Assembly (NCBI GenBank): GCA_950097015.1
Contig: CATNEN010000010.1
Location: forward strand, 1,566,501 to 1,630,500
Reading direction: 5' to 3'
Length of the DNA: 64,000 nt
DNA from: Macrostomum hystrix
Taxonomy: Eukaryota; Platyhelminthes; Macrostomidae
Below are positions 13,510 to 25,600 of the stretch, one piece after another. Positions within the stretch are counted from its first letter, which is position 1. Each line of letters begins with the position of its first letter. A program made the position numbers and the translations under genes. Below the pieces are notes generated by a model. The model was not told the DNA's origin, made no database searches, and saw only the letters and a program-made list of their open reading frames with translations.

Positions 13510-16500
13510 ATGACAACTGACGGCGGCCGGTTCGACTTCGAAGATGGCGGCGCCTATGTTGGCGGCTGGAGTGAGGGCAAGGCGCACGGCCTGGGCCTGG
13601 TGACAGGGCCGCGCGGCCAGGGCGAGTTCGCCGGCCACTGGGAAGACGGCTTCGAGGCCTCGGGTGTGTACATCTGGCCCAGCGGCAACACCTACGAGGG
13701 CGAGTGGCGCCACGGCAAGCGACACGGCGTGGGCGTTGAGGTCAAGGGCCGCTGGGTCTACCGCGGCGAGTGGATGACCGGCTTCAAGGGCCGCTACGGT
13801 GTGCGGGAGAGCCAGGCGAGCGGTGCTCGCTACGAGGGTACCTGGCAGCTGGGCATGCAGGACGGCGCTGGGGTGGAGACTTACGCCGATGGCAGTAAGT
13901 TCAATTTGACTCTTTATATTTTATGGCCTTCGTTTAGCTTCCCATAATGCTTTACGGCGCATATAGGTGAAGCAACAGGTAATTACAGCCGTAGCGAAGA
14001 CACCCATCTAAATTGCAGAGTAAACAATGGTATAGACAAAATTTACGAAATATTCACTAGAAGCTGAATGAAAACTATACGTCGTTGAACTTCCTTGCTT
14101 AAGTTAAATAAAAAAGTCTTCTGACTTTTCTTCCTTGCTGCACAAATCTCCCTGCTAGGAAGTGATATTATCATCGAATACTGCTTTTGCTAAAATGCTA
14201 ATAACTTAAGCTTTTTTTCAGAAAAGGTCCGGGCTGTATACAGGATATCAATGAGTAAACTTATTTACTGAATTTAACTTTTGTTCGAAATAGCACTACA
14301 ATGACCACGCCATGCTGCCGCTTCACCCACTTTCAAAAGGCACATACTCTGGCTTTTGGTTCCACGGCACCCGACACGGCCTTGGAGTCCGCCAGTCCGT
14401 AGCCTACGGCCTGGCTGCGCACTATCGCGACGGTGGCCGCCTGCGAGAGTCGCTGACGTCGCTGCGCTCACAGGACGAGGAAGGCGCCGCGGCAGCCGCC
14501 GCCGCTGGCGCCGGCGGCCAGATGGACTCGATGGGCAAGACGAAGCAGCGGCTGGACGAATCGCGCGGCGGCTTCGTCTTGCGCGGCCGAGCGGTGGCTC
14601 CCTCAGCTGGCGGCGGCGGTGACTCAGGCCAGGGCACCGGGCATCAGAAAGCCAAGCGGAACTCGCTCACCCGGTCTCTGCTGAGCAAACTAAAGCGGCA
14701 GAGATCGACGGGGGACATCACCGACCAGCGGTCCGGCCGCTACTCCGGCTCCATTCGGTCCACCTACAGCGCTCAGAGCCAAGTCACGGACGGCGGAGGT
14801 TCCTCCCTGTCAGACTACTATGAGGAGATTGTGGACCCGGCCACCACGGAGACCTACTACGGAGACTGGAAGCAAGACAAGCGGGCCGGCCTGGGCGTGG
14901 CAGAGCGCAGCGACGGACTCAAGTACGAGGGCGAGTGGGATGGCAACAAGAAGCATGGCTACGGGGCCACCACCTTTCCAGATGGCAGCGTGGAGTCTGG
15001 CAAGTACAAGCAGAACGTGCTCATCGCGAGCACAGCCAAGCGCAGCCGGCTGTTCATCATCAAAAGCTCTCGGCTGAAGGAGCGCGTGGAGACCGCCGTG
15101 CGAGAGGCCAGGAATGCCCGGCTGGAGGCCGTGAAAAAGGCGGAGAATGCGCAGTCCAGGTGAGCAAAGTGCGGTCCGGCGCTGAATTTCCAGCAGCTCT
15201 GAAGTTCCTCTAGCTCGATAATGCTCAATTATTCTGCATCCCAACCAAACGCAGGCAGCAAATCAGCCGACAGAAAGCGGAGCTGGCCGAAGCCGCGGCC
15301 GAGAAGGCACGAAGCGACGCCGAGATGGCACGCAAGCTGGCTAAGGAGTACGCACCTGACTTCCACCAGCCAGGTAGGCCTTGTTGCTTTTGCTGCCTCG
15401 CTACAACGCTTTTTCATATGCTGCTTGAGTACTCAATTTACCTGGGGTAGAAAATCGATCCAGACTCAAAGTATTTCAGAATAATTTTAACAGTAGAAAG
15501 ACCATGCTATTTTGCCCCTTGGGGAAGACCACGGGGTATTCAATACCCGCTGCCTACTTCACGACAGCTCCTAAACCGAATGACCGATTTTTGCGAAAGT
15601 CCACCATCCGAAATATTCCGCCCGATCTATCAATAATAGTACTCGCATTACATGAGCTGAACTTCATGTTATGAAGCTCTATATTACTAACTCACTAAAG
15701 ACTGTCTCAAACTTAAAATTCACATATTACAATCACATACAGCACTGAGATATATCACATACAGAGCTGAGGCATCTGCCACTGCATGTACCAATATCTG
15801 ACCCGTTAGTTCAATGCTGAGATCTGACCTGACCTAAAACCCTGACCCAGGCTTGGAGTTCCTGAAGCGTCGCGCTGAGACAGACGTGTTCAGCACGATC
15901 ACGCTGACGCACAGCAACGGCAATCGGGCGGCCAATGCGGCCAGGCACCGAGCCACCGAGGAACTGCCGGGCCCCGGGGCTACAGGAACGTCGAACAGCC
16001 TCAGTCCCAACCAGCTGGTGGACGGCACACTGCAGGTTCGGCTTCACATTTTCATTTTCGGCTGTGATTTCACTTATGGCCTTGTTAACGCTAGCAGATA
16101 GCGCATAGTTACACAGCGAGGTTTAAGTCCTTATTTATAATAATTTTTTACAGCAGATGGGATAAGACTTTTTGCAGGTGTGACTTTCTGATTTCTTCGA
16201 ACAAAGAGCTTGAATCTAGCCCAATAAGAAAGAATAGTTTGATACGATGGCCGTTGTACGTTGCCGTTTTCAGAAAAAAACTGGGACAATAGCTCCTCAT
16301 TTGCACAATGCACCGTTTGCTAGGTTGGAGGCGGCGGCAGCAGACGCGGCAGTTTCCGAGTTCGTAAAGGGAGCACCGGAGGCGGTGGCGGTGGCGGAGG
16401 CGGCGGCGGAGGCGGAGGACGGCAGCAGCAACAGCAGCAACAGAACCAGCAACTACAGCAGCAGCAGCAGCAGCAACTACAGCAGCAGCAGCAGCAGCAA

Positions 16501-19500
16501 CTACAGCAGCAGCAGCAGCAGCAACTACAGCAGCAGCAGCAGCAGCAGCAAAAACAGCAGCAGCAGCAGCAACTACAGCAGCAGCAGCAGCAAAAACAGC
16601 AGCAGCAGCAGCAACAGCAAAAACAGCAGCAGCAGCAGCAGCAGCAGCAGGCTCAAATGCAACAACAGTACCATCATCAGACTTCCGCGGCTCCTTCACC
16701 GCAGCCGCAGACGCAGCGCTCTACGGAGCCGCGGCTGGAAGCCAGGGAGGTTTCCAGCAGGCTGCAGGCTGCGCCGCCAGGTGGAGGCGGCTTTTCGCGC
16801 AGCACGATGCCTCATTCGCCTCTTGACAGGGTGGAGCCGCTGAAAAACATTCTTAGCTATGCGCCTAGCAACGACCACTTTGATCAGTATCGGTGAGATT
16901 TTTCAAGAATTGAAATAGTTTTGTATATTGTTTGCAGAGAGGATGCGGTTCCAAGTTCCCGTCGCAAACTGGTCTGCCACCCGCCAGAACATCGGCTCCA
17001 CTTCCGAATTCGAGGGCTGCCCATTCGTCCGCTGCAGTGGCAGTTCGACGAAAATGCGACAGCGGCTTCGGCGGTCGAGACTCTTCCTGCGAGGACTCGC
17101 CCGCTGGCAGCAGCGGCGGCGCTGGCGCCCACCGAGGTGATTCTGACAGCGGTCTAAGCGAGGGCAGCGGCGGTGGCAGTGGTGTCGGAGGCAGCAGTGT
17201 TGGCAGCGGCGGCATGGGCAGTCGCAGGCGCACTCTGCCTTCGCTGGTGGCTCCGCCGGTTCGGCCGGCGATGGTGGGAGCGGCAACGCTTGAGGAGGTT
17301 ACCAAAAGGTGGGCGGAGGTCTTTATTGGTGCTTAAGTACTCTCAAGGGCCAAGCCTTAAGCTGTATGAGTATATATTTCGACGGCGACGTCTCTAAAGT
17401 GGCCTCTCAAAAATCTCACTAAGAAGATGTCAGTTACATTAATAATCGAATAAAAATCATTTAGATTCCCCAACTCTAGTTATGGCTCGCCGAGTTGCTG
17501 ACCGTAGATTATGAAAAATGCATGCGCTAAGTACTGCGTTCACTGTGACCCAGTCACTCAGATGAGTCACTCAATGACTGGGCAGATTCTCATGCCTGCG
17601 CTAAGCATTAGTGACTCAGTCACTCAGATGAGTCACCAATGACTGGGCAGTGTTTCTCCTAATTCTCCCGTGACCCATTCTGGCTCCCCGTCTCTAGTGG
17701 AAGCGCACGAGGGATTTTTATGATGCAGTTGCTGGAACGCGGATCAGGCCCGGTGGGGGCACGCTGTAAAGGGCAAAAGCGAAGAAGGACAGGAAGATAG
17801 ACAGCCAACCTGCGGGCCCAAATACCAAGCTGCGGGCAGGGGTGGCTTTGCTGGGTGAGCCACGGAACGGAGTGACAAGAGGTGCCTCACCTTGGATTAG
17901 ACTTTAGCTGCCGCGGCTGTTCTACTCGCCGCTCCTTCGGTCCCTCTCTGAATCTGGCTCCCCTCCCGTAAGAAAAGAAGCAGCAGCAGCAGCAGCAGCA
18001 GCCGATTCCCCACCCCAGACCCGGTTCTTGTCCTGAAAAGTGCAAATGAAAGCCCGGCGCCCACCTTCACGCGATCGATTTAAATAGCAGAATTGCAGAA
18101 CTGGGAATGGCGGGGTAATGAACCATAGGCTCGAGTTTATGGGGCCAAGCCAAGATCCCTCACAAGCGCTTGCATGCATTTAATTTTCCCAAGTTAAACG
18201 TCTGCTATAAGTCGTAGCTAAACCATAGCCTCAACTGTAGCCTAAACCATAGCCTCAACTGTAGCCTAAACCATAGCCTCAACTGTAGCCTAAACCATAG
18301 CCTCAACTGTAGCCTAAACCATAGCCTCAACTGTAGCCTAAACCATAGCCTCAACTGTAGCCTAAACCATAGCCTCAACTGTAGCCTAAACCATAGCCTC
18401 AAAAGCTAAACCATAGCCTCAACTGTAGCCTAAACCATAGCCTAAACTGTAGCCTAAACCATAGCCTCAACTGTAGCCTAAACCATAGCCTAAACTGTAG
18501 CCTAAACCATAGCCTCAACTGTAGCCTAAACCATAGCCTCAACTGTAGCCTAAACCATAGCCTAAACTGTAGCCTAAGCCATAGCCTCAAAAGCTAAACC
18601 ATGTTGAGGCTGGAGGAGCGGCGAAGACAGGGCGAGATCATCATATAGCCTCAACTGTAGCCTAAACCATAGCCTAAACTGTAGCCTAAACCATAGCCTC
18701 AACTGTAGCCTAAACCATAGCCTAAACTGTAGCCTAAACCATAGCCTAAACTGTAGCCTAAACCATAGCCTCAACTGTAGCCTAAACCATAGCCTCAACT
18801 GTAGCCTAAACCATAGCCTCAACTGTAGCCTAAACCATAGCCTCAAAGGCTAAACCATAGCCTCAACTGTAGCCTAAACCATAGCCTAAACTGTAGCCTA
18901 AACCATAGCCTAAACTGTAGCCTAAACCATAGCCTAAACTGTAGCCTAAACCATAGCCTCAACTGTAGCCTAAACCATAGCCTAAACTGTAGCCTAAACC
19001 ATAGCCTCAACTGTAGCCTAAACCATAGCCTCAAAGGCTAAACCATAGCCTCAACTGTAGCCTAAACCATAGCCTAAACTGTAGCCTAAACCATAGCCTC
19101 AACTGTAGCCTAAACCATAGCCTCAAAGGCTAAACCATAGCCTCAACTGTAGCCTAAACCATAGCCTAAACTGTAGCCTAAACCATAGCCTCAACTGTAG
19201 CCTAAACCATAGCCTCAACTGTAGCCTAAACCATAGCCTAAACTGTAGCCTAAACCATAGCCTCAACTGTAGCCTAAACCATAGCCTCAACAGCTCGTAA
19301 ACCATAGCCAAAGATTAACTTTCAAAATCCCAGTGTGGAGAACGTGAAGGAGTCTACCTACATAGTGGAGAATGGCATTCGCAAGCGGGTGAAGGCGGAC
19401 GCCAGCAGGGCAGCGGGCGGCGAGCTGCCGAAGCAGTACCGCATCGAGTCACAGACCCGGCTCGCCAAGGACCTCGGCGAGGGCAGCCTACCGGATGTGA

Positions 19501-20680
19501 CCGTCTGTCAGCACATTCAGCGGCACGCCATGATGTCTCGGGAGGAGGTGGCGCGGCTCAGCGAGGCCCGCCGGCTGGAGCTGTTGAGGCTGGAGGAGCG
19601 GCGAAGACAGGGCGAGATCATCATCCGCCTTGCCGACCTCAAGGTTGGTTGCCTATCCAGTGTCCATACAGTACCTATCTAGTACCTATCCAGTGTCTAT
19701 CCAGTGTCTATCCAGTGCCTATCCAGTGTCTATCCAGTGTCTATCCAGTGCCGATCCAGTGCCTATCCAGTGTCTATCCAGTGTATATATATTGTCTATT
19801 CTATAGTAATATTTCAATCAAATGCACATGCCTTAGAATCTACATAATAAGCAATGAGAAAAATGTAGAAAAGTGCACTGAGGTGTATTCTTATCTTCAG
19901 ACCTTCTGGCTGAGTTTCTCATTAGTAGCTGCATATTCCACAATCTGGGGTTTAGCTATGGCTTGGTACACACAGGCTGCGCCATCGACTTTCGAAGGCA
20001 CAGTTCCATGTGCCAACGGACAGCTGCGGTCGTTCAAGACCATTCAGTCGAATGCTTCTGTTCTTGCAGAGGCCTTGTTGCAGAAAGGCCGGGGCTCGAG
20101 CCCTGCAAGCTTCCGGGCCAGAGAATTGTGACGCAGGTGAAGTTTCACTTCTAAAACTACAAGCAGCCTGTGGATTCATTGGCGCCGCATTCAGCCGCGG
20201 CTGGAGAGTCGGCCAGGTGACACAGAAGCTTCATTGGCTTCGCGTCGTTTTCAGATTTAGTTAAAAATCGGTGGAATTAAATTAACAAATAAGCTCTTGC
20301 ACGGCTTCGCGATGCACGCCAAGCTTCTGCAACTCGAGCTTGGTTGGTCAAACTGTGGTACACACGACCTTTCTAGTTAAACAATTACATTCATACGCTT
20401 CGGGCCAATAATACTACACGCAAAACGCTTTTTAGCTTCGAGTTCCCTAAATTTCCTTGCACTTTTGTTCTTACGTTTTTTACTTTGCTTGTTCTCAGCG
20501 TTGTGCCCCATCTGTGAATAATTTAGTCTCTGAATGAGTCGAGTGCAGCAGGCAAGTGTACCACCGATTCCCCCGCAGGACTGGTGTAAGGACCACCTGC
20601 TGCTTGTGTTCGTTAGCATCATCAATGTGGGCCTAGTGCTGCTATTCTTGGTAATGGTCGCTGCGCCTGCCTCCACGTGA
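13510..20680 (+). CDS. Junctophilin
   Basis: Eight exons are joined: 13510-13894, 14340-15159, 15255-15373, 15851-16035, 16324-16892, 16940-17308, 19334-19643 and 20579-20680, giving 952 residues with consistent phases. Junctophilins tie the plasma membrane to sarco/endoplasmic reticulum in muscle and neurons. The N-terminus ([19 protein letters not shown]) and MORN repeats (YEGEW-type) fill exon 1 and the start of exon 2. A low-complexity joining region follows, then two more MORN repeats ([16 protein letters not shown] onward). The charged helical region ends [10 protein letters not shown], a junctophilin hallmark. Exon 5 then adds polyGly and long polyGln, absent from vertebrate members. 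The last exon encodes a C-terminal membrane anchor ([20 protein letters not shown]). Exons 5-7 rest on frame and splice consensus only and are less certain than 1-4. The last exon may start 27 bp earlier, at 20552. Intron 6 holds a large satellite. Confidence 0.88.
16420..16655 (+). repeat. CAG-rich microsatellite coding polyGln
   Basis: Runs of CAG broken by CAA, CTA and AAA encode long Gln tracts with single Leu or Lys in the inferred junctophilin frame. A GGN run encoding polyGly (16380-16420) comes just before it. Other frames read polySer or polyAla, but only the Gln frame connects to the flanking exons. Confidence 0.8.
17525..17655 (+). repeat. Imperfect duplication with AP-1-like palindromes
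   Basis: A ~70-bp segment occurs twice in tandem in junctophilin intron 6. Each copy carries CACTCAGATGAGTCA, and the block holds three TGA(C/G)TCA heptamers. These match the AP-1 site consensus, but no function can be shown from sequence. Confidence 0.6.
18208..19312 (+). repeat. 12/24-bp satellite in junctophilin intron 6
   Basis: About 1.1 kb of two alternating 12-mers, AGCCTCAACTGT/AGCCTAAACTGT and AGCCTAAACCAT. Every few hundred bases the array is interrupted by the same shortened junction (CCTCAAA followed by GCTAAACC, near 18400, 18590, 18845, 19035 and 19130), giving a higher-order repeat. The stop-free reverse-strand frames are a by-product of the repeat. Confidence 0.95.
18602..18644 (+). 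other. Copy of junctophilin exon 7 sequence inside satellite
   Basis: These 43 bases, starting TGTTGAGGCTGGAGGAGCGG, are identical to 19582-19624 in exon 7, exactly 980 bp downstream. Satellite units flank the copy directly on both sides. Confidence 0.95.
19655..19792 (+). repeat. 11-bp repeat in junctophilin intron 7
   Basis: The unit is CTATCCAGTGT or CTATCCAGTGC, about eleven copies, beginning just after the donor at 19644. Confidence 0.9.
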
Positions 20681-22603
20681 CCTGCGAATTTCGTCCGAAA
20701 CAGCCCGGAACAGCCCGGAAACAGCCCGGAAACAGCCCGGAAACAGCCCGGAACAGCACCGCCGCTTCTCCCTACCCGACTTTTAGTGCGCAGATTTTAT
20801 TCTTTCCCACCGGCCTTGCTTGCTGTACTCGTCTGACTATTTCTTAACTCTCCTGAACTCATTCTCGCGCTTGCATTATTTTTCTCTGGACATTAAAATT
20901 GAAACCGTTTTAACAAAATTTTAGCGGTGTTTTAATGTGGAAACCAATCAGGCCAAAGAGAGCAAAGGGAAATTAGAAACCCAATTTTAAAGTGAATTCA
21001 AACCGTATAACCTATCCCAACTCCAGCTTAATCAGGATTTTCAATCATCTCTTACAATGATATGCTTTCTCTGGCTCTGCGTTGGCGACTGTACGCAGAA
21101 CTTATATTATAGTGTAGCTCTTGTACTCACCCATGCTCACTAACTATTTCTACTACTCTCTTCTAGGCTTTGCGTCTGCTATCTTGCTCGCACAACAAGC
21201 ATTCGTTTAATAAATGAGAATTTTTCTTCAATTTTATGTCATAAAATATCCCGAAACGCAGCTGCGGCAATATAGGAAAGTCGAAAGCAAGTCGGCACTT
21301 TCTCCCTATCAACGCAAGCACAATACACCAGCAGTATTGTGCGCTTTTTTATTGTCTTTTTATTACCGCCTGTTTCTTTTCGACCTCTTTGCCGCAATCG
21401 CTGACCAAGCAAGCGCGACCACCCGACTCCGCTTAGCCAGCTGCGCCACCTGAAACTAATAAATCTGTCTGAACCCAATCAATACTACTTGCACTACTTG
21501 CCCATCCAGAAATCTGTGTGAAAATAAATCAAAAGCTTGCCTGTTAAAAGTGTCCGAGACGCGAACCATCAAGTATCAACACAACAGTGTCTAGAATGAG
21601 CATCGGCTGATTGACAAACTTTAGGGGCCGACTCAAACACCAATAATATAGACAGACGGGATATATATTTAGATAGATAGATACACTATAGAGATTATAG
21701 TTGCTTTTACTTGCATTGTAAGCAACAGTGAACTAACCTAAACTTAGTGGCATGCTAGTCAAAGCAGTCAGACACATTGTATCGCCGACTAGAGGCTCTC
21801 ATATAAAATTAGTGTACAGTACAATACAGAAACATTGTACAGAAATATCCAGGGTATTAGTTTCTAGCGACAGTAATTTTTGGTCTTTATTATATGTTTT
21901 ATATTTAACAGTACATTTTATCATATTATTTAATTCCTTGGCTCGCGATTTTCGCATTTACAGTGGCAGCTAAATTGTAGGCAAAACTTTTAAGGACAGA
22001 AAGGATTCGCAAACATGCCGTTTAACAAATTGTATGCCAGTTTGACTCTGCGTGCAGGATTCGCAATCTTGCTAACTAAGTCGCTAAGAAATGATTTCGT
22101 CCATGGTGAAAAATCATTTAGCTCTGCTGGGGCACGACCACAGATTACTATAGATACCCTAGATAGTGATATTTTATTTTTGTTATTTTATCGATATTTT
22201 AAAGATGATTGGAAGTGACCTATCTAGGGTGTATAGTATCTGCGTGCAGGACTGACGCTTTTTAGTACTTTTTATCGCATCGTATTATATATAGTCCGTA
22301 CTTTGGTAATTATTCCCAAGGATACAAAGTAAGCAGAATTGAATTAACGTAACGCAAACTCGTGGTCAAAGCCAATACGTACGCGAGTAGTACGCGATCC
22401 TGAATTTTGCAGCTCAAAGTGGGGTAGATCGAAAATTCATAGGCATGCACCATAATTTGTTTTTGAGAGGCACAGCATGTTCTCAGCCCGCACGGTCCCA
22501 CAATGAACAGTTGAACAGGCGGAATGTCAGCTGGTGTTGCAGGCAGGTAAATGGAAGCGGCACTATCTTCAGATTTCGCTTGTTGAATCAACATTGAATG
22601 GGA
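20681..22603. other. Shared 3' region of junctophilin and innexin
   Basis: The two genes converge here. A 13/14-bp repeat of GGAAACAGCCC type lies at 20696-20758 in the presumed junctophilin 3' UTR. AATAAA occurs at 21209. The rest is AT-rich, with a weak inverted repeat around TAGATACCCTAGATAG near 22150 and 22225. No gene is seen. Confidence 0.5.
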
Positions 22604-25600
22604 TCAGACTACGGACTTCTTCCCAAACGGGTAGATCTGATCCTCATGCGGTCCGAGGGCCGAGACACGGCGCTGCAGAGTTGTGCTGGCAGTGGAGGCC
22701 GTCCTGACGCGATTCAGCGCCGGCTGACCCACAATGGCAGCCGCGTCATCCGCCGCAGCCCGTATCAGAGAAGCCAGATAGTTCTTGTACATCTCGTCGA
22801 CTACGTCCGCTACGCAGACGTCGCCGACATTCTCTGCGATCATACGAAGGATGAAGATGCCATCATGGGCTAGGAACTCGTTGACGAATCGTTTGCGAGT
22901 GCTCTTGTCCTCCTGGCGGGGGTCATCGCTGATTAGCGAGTTCAGGATTCTCAGGTACTTTTTCACGAAGCTCTGCCGGTTTTTGTAGACCAAGAGCCGT
23001 CCAATCCACAGTGCTGTAGAGAGGCCAGTGAGTGCGAGGCACAGTATGGTCCAGAACCATAGGAAGATGTAGATCTTCTCATTCAGCAGGTTCACGGGTA
23101 GGACGCACTGTACAGAGCGGATGTTCCACTGACCAACGTGCTTGGACGGTACATCGCAGAAGGTGACGCGCGGAAAGACGCGCGTCTGCTGCCACTCGCG
23201 GCCCTGCAGCAGGTCGTGCAGACAATGCCAGCCGAAAGCCAGCGAGTCGAAGCCCAGGAAGCACTTCATGAGGTACAGGTGGGTGAAGGCCATGAGCGCG
23301 TACACAGCCTTGTTGGTGATGTAGAGCGCGAACAGCATTGTGCCACTGCGCTTGCCGAACCAGAAGCAAGGCAGCACTGTGTAGCAGAGTCGCTGCAGGC
23401 TCGAGTAGCAGCTGGGGGTTCGGCGCCACTGCCTGCGGCTGTTCATCGCCTTCTCTATGTGCCTGGCCAGGTAGCCAATAAGCTTCCTCTTCTTGTCCTG
23501 ATCGATGGTAGCCGCTTCAGCCGCGAACTTCACCATGGCGTTGGGATTGTAGCCGCTCTGCACAGTGACCAGCTTCCAGACCAGGTGGGGCGAATAGACG
23601 AGCAGAGACTCCAGAGCCAGGACAAATGGGACCCATTGGTAATAGTCTGCGGGTAGTCATTTTAGAGGATATTGAAGAGCTTAGACAATAAGGCCGTCTA
23701 TTTGCCGTCGCTTTTTTCAAATCATTTTATTATGCTTTTCAGTAACAAAACATTCAGCCAAATCACTTCGATGCACTCTTCTAGTGCACGGCTGCATACT
23801 GAAGCACCGTCCTTATACACCCAGTGATATTTGGAATGAGCCGGCACTTGTGCTGGAGTGCGGCAGCGAACAATGTAATACGATGCCAACAGTGTGTAGA
23901 CAAGAGCCAGACAACTGCAGTCATTCACCTCGATTTATTCATCCGCACCCTTGAATGCCTCTTTCTTTCAGAGGCCTTCCTGGCTGCCTCAGAATTTCTA
24001 GCCGCCTTCAGAGGCTGCCAGCTGAATTATCTGGAAGTAGGGCCTCATGAAGGTGGGGCTAAATGTCACAGCTGGCTCGCCAATGCTTGCCAGCCATTTA
24101 CTAGTTCCAGACCTGTACACAGAACTGAATATGACAGAGAGATGGGGAGAATATCGAGAGGAGGGGAGAAGAGGGGGGAGAAGACACAGAGGAGGGGAGA
24201 AGACAGAGAGGAGGGGAGAGGACAGAGATGAGAGGAGGGAGAGAGAGAGGTGAGAACGCCTCAATCCCACAGGCACAGACACAGAGACGCAAGCCATTCC
24301 GGGGAGAATATTCAGAGGAGGGGAGAAAAGGAGGGGAGAAGACACAGAGGGGGGAGAAGATACAGAGGAGGGGAGAAGACACAGAGGAGAGAAAAGACAG
24401 ACAAGATGGGCAAAGCAGATTTTGCGATTAAAGTAAAAATTGAAGGCACATCTGAAGTGAGATGCACGGAGCAGATTGTAGGTGGAAGCTAGTGAGGGAG
24501 ATGAAGCCAAGATCCGCATGTGCATGCCCAGCAGCAATGTTTGCAACAAGAAATAAAGTGCTTGAAGAAAAGTGCAGCCGGCCAGAGGACAGGCGACCCT
24601 CGATACACAGGAGGGCCGGCTAGAACCGAGCCATGCTTCATGGCACAGCCCACACCAATGCATTCATTGGTGACTTTCGCATCAATGCGAATCCCCTCTG
24701 TCCCGATTCAATATTTGTTTAGCACGCCGCAGAATCACAATGGGAAAGAACTGTCGACAAGAATCGATCTGGTAGAAGGCGTCAGCTGCCTTCGCGTCGC
24801 CCTCGCCCACGTGCATCGCTCTGAACTAGTGGGAAACGGGACTATTGCTAGCCCAGGAACAGCAGCTGAACCTGCACCCGCTCCATGGGACCTTTCCATA
24901 ACACATGCGACCTTCTGCTGTGTTTCTTCTATCCGCCATTTTCTCTCTGCGTCTGTGCTTCCCTCTCAGTATCTGTGTTTCTCTCTGCGTCTGTGCTTCC
25001 CTCTCAGTATCTGTGTTTCTCTCTGCGTCTGTGCTTCCCTCTCAGTATCTGTGTTTCTCTCTGCTTCTGTGCTTCCCTCTCAGTATCTGTGTTTCTCTCT
25101 GCGTCTGTGCTTCCCTCTCAGTATCTGTGTTTCTCTCTGCGTCTGTGCTTCCCTCTCAGTATCTGTGTTTCTCTCTGCGTCTGTGCTTCCCTCTCAGTAT
25201 CTGTGTTTCTCTCTGCTTCTGTGCTTCCCTCTCAGTATCTGTGTTTCTCTCTGCGTCTGTGCTTCCCTCTCAGTATCTGTGTTTCTCTCTGCGTCTGTGC
25301 TTCCCTCTCAGTATCTGTGTTTCTCTCTGCGTCTGTGCTTCCCTCTCAGTATCTGTGTTTCTCTCTGCATCTGTGCTTCCCTCTCAGTATCTGTGTTTCT
25401 CTCTGCATCTGTGCTTCCCTCTCAGTATCTGTGTTTCTCTCTGCATCTGTGCTTCCCTCTCAGTATCTGTGTTTCTCTCTGCGTCTGTGCTTCCCTCTCA
25501 GTATCTGTGTTTCTCTCTGCGTCTGTGCTTCCCTCTCAGTATCTGTGTTTCTCTCTGCGTCTGTGCTTCCCTCTCAGTATCTGTGTTTCTCTCTGCTTCT

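Noticed and set aside
16247-16843. Ser-rich and Ala-rich open frames over the CAG tract
   Set aside because: They are alternative frames of the same microsatellite. Only the Gln frame joins the flanking junctophilin exons in phase.
20071-20134. Possible extra junctophilin exon between exons 7 and 8
   Set aside because: It has an acceptor (TTCTTGCAG) and a donor (GTGAAG), but its length breaks the frame to the membrane-anchor exon.
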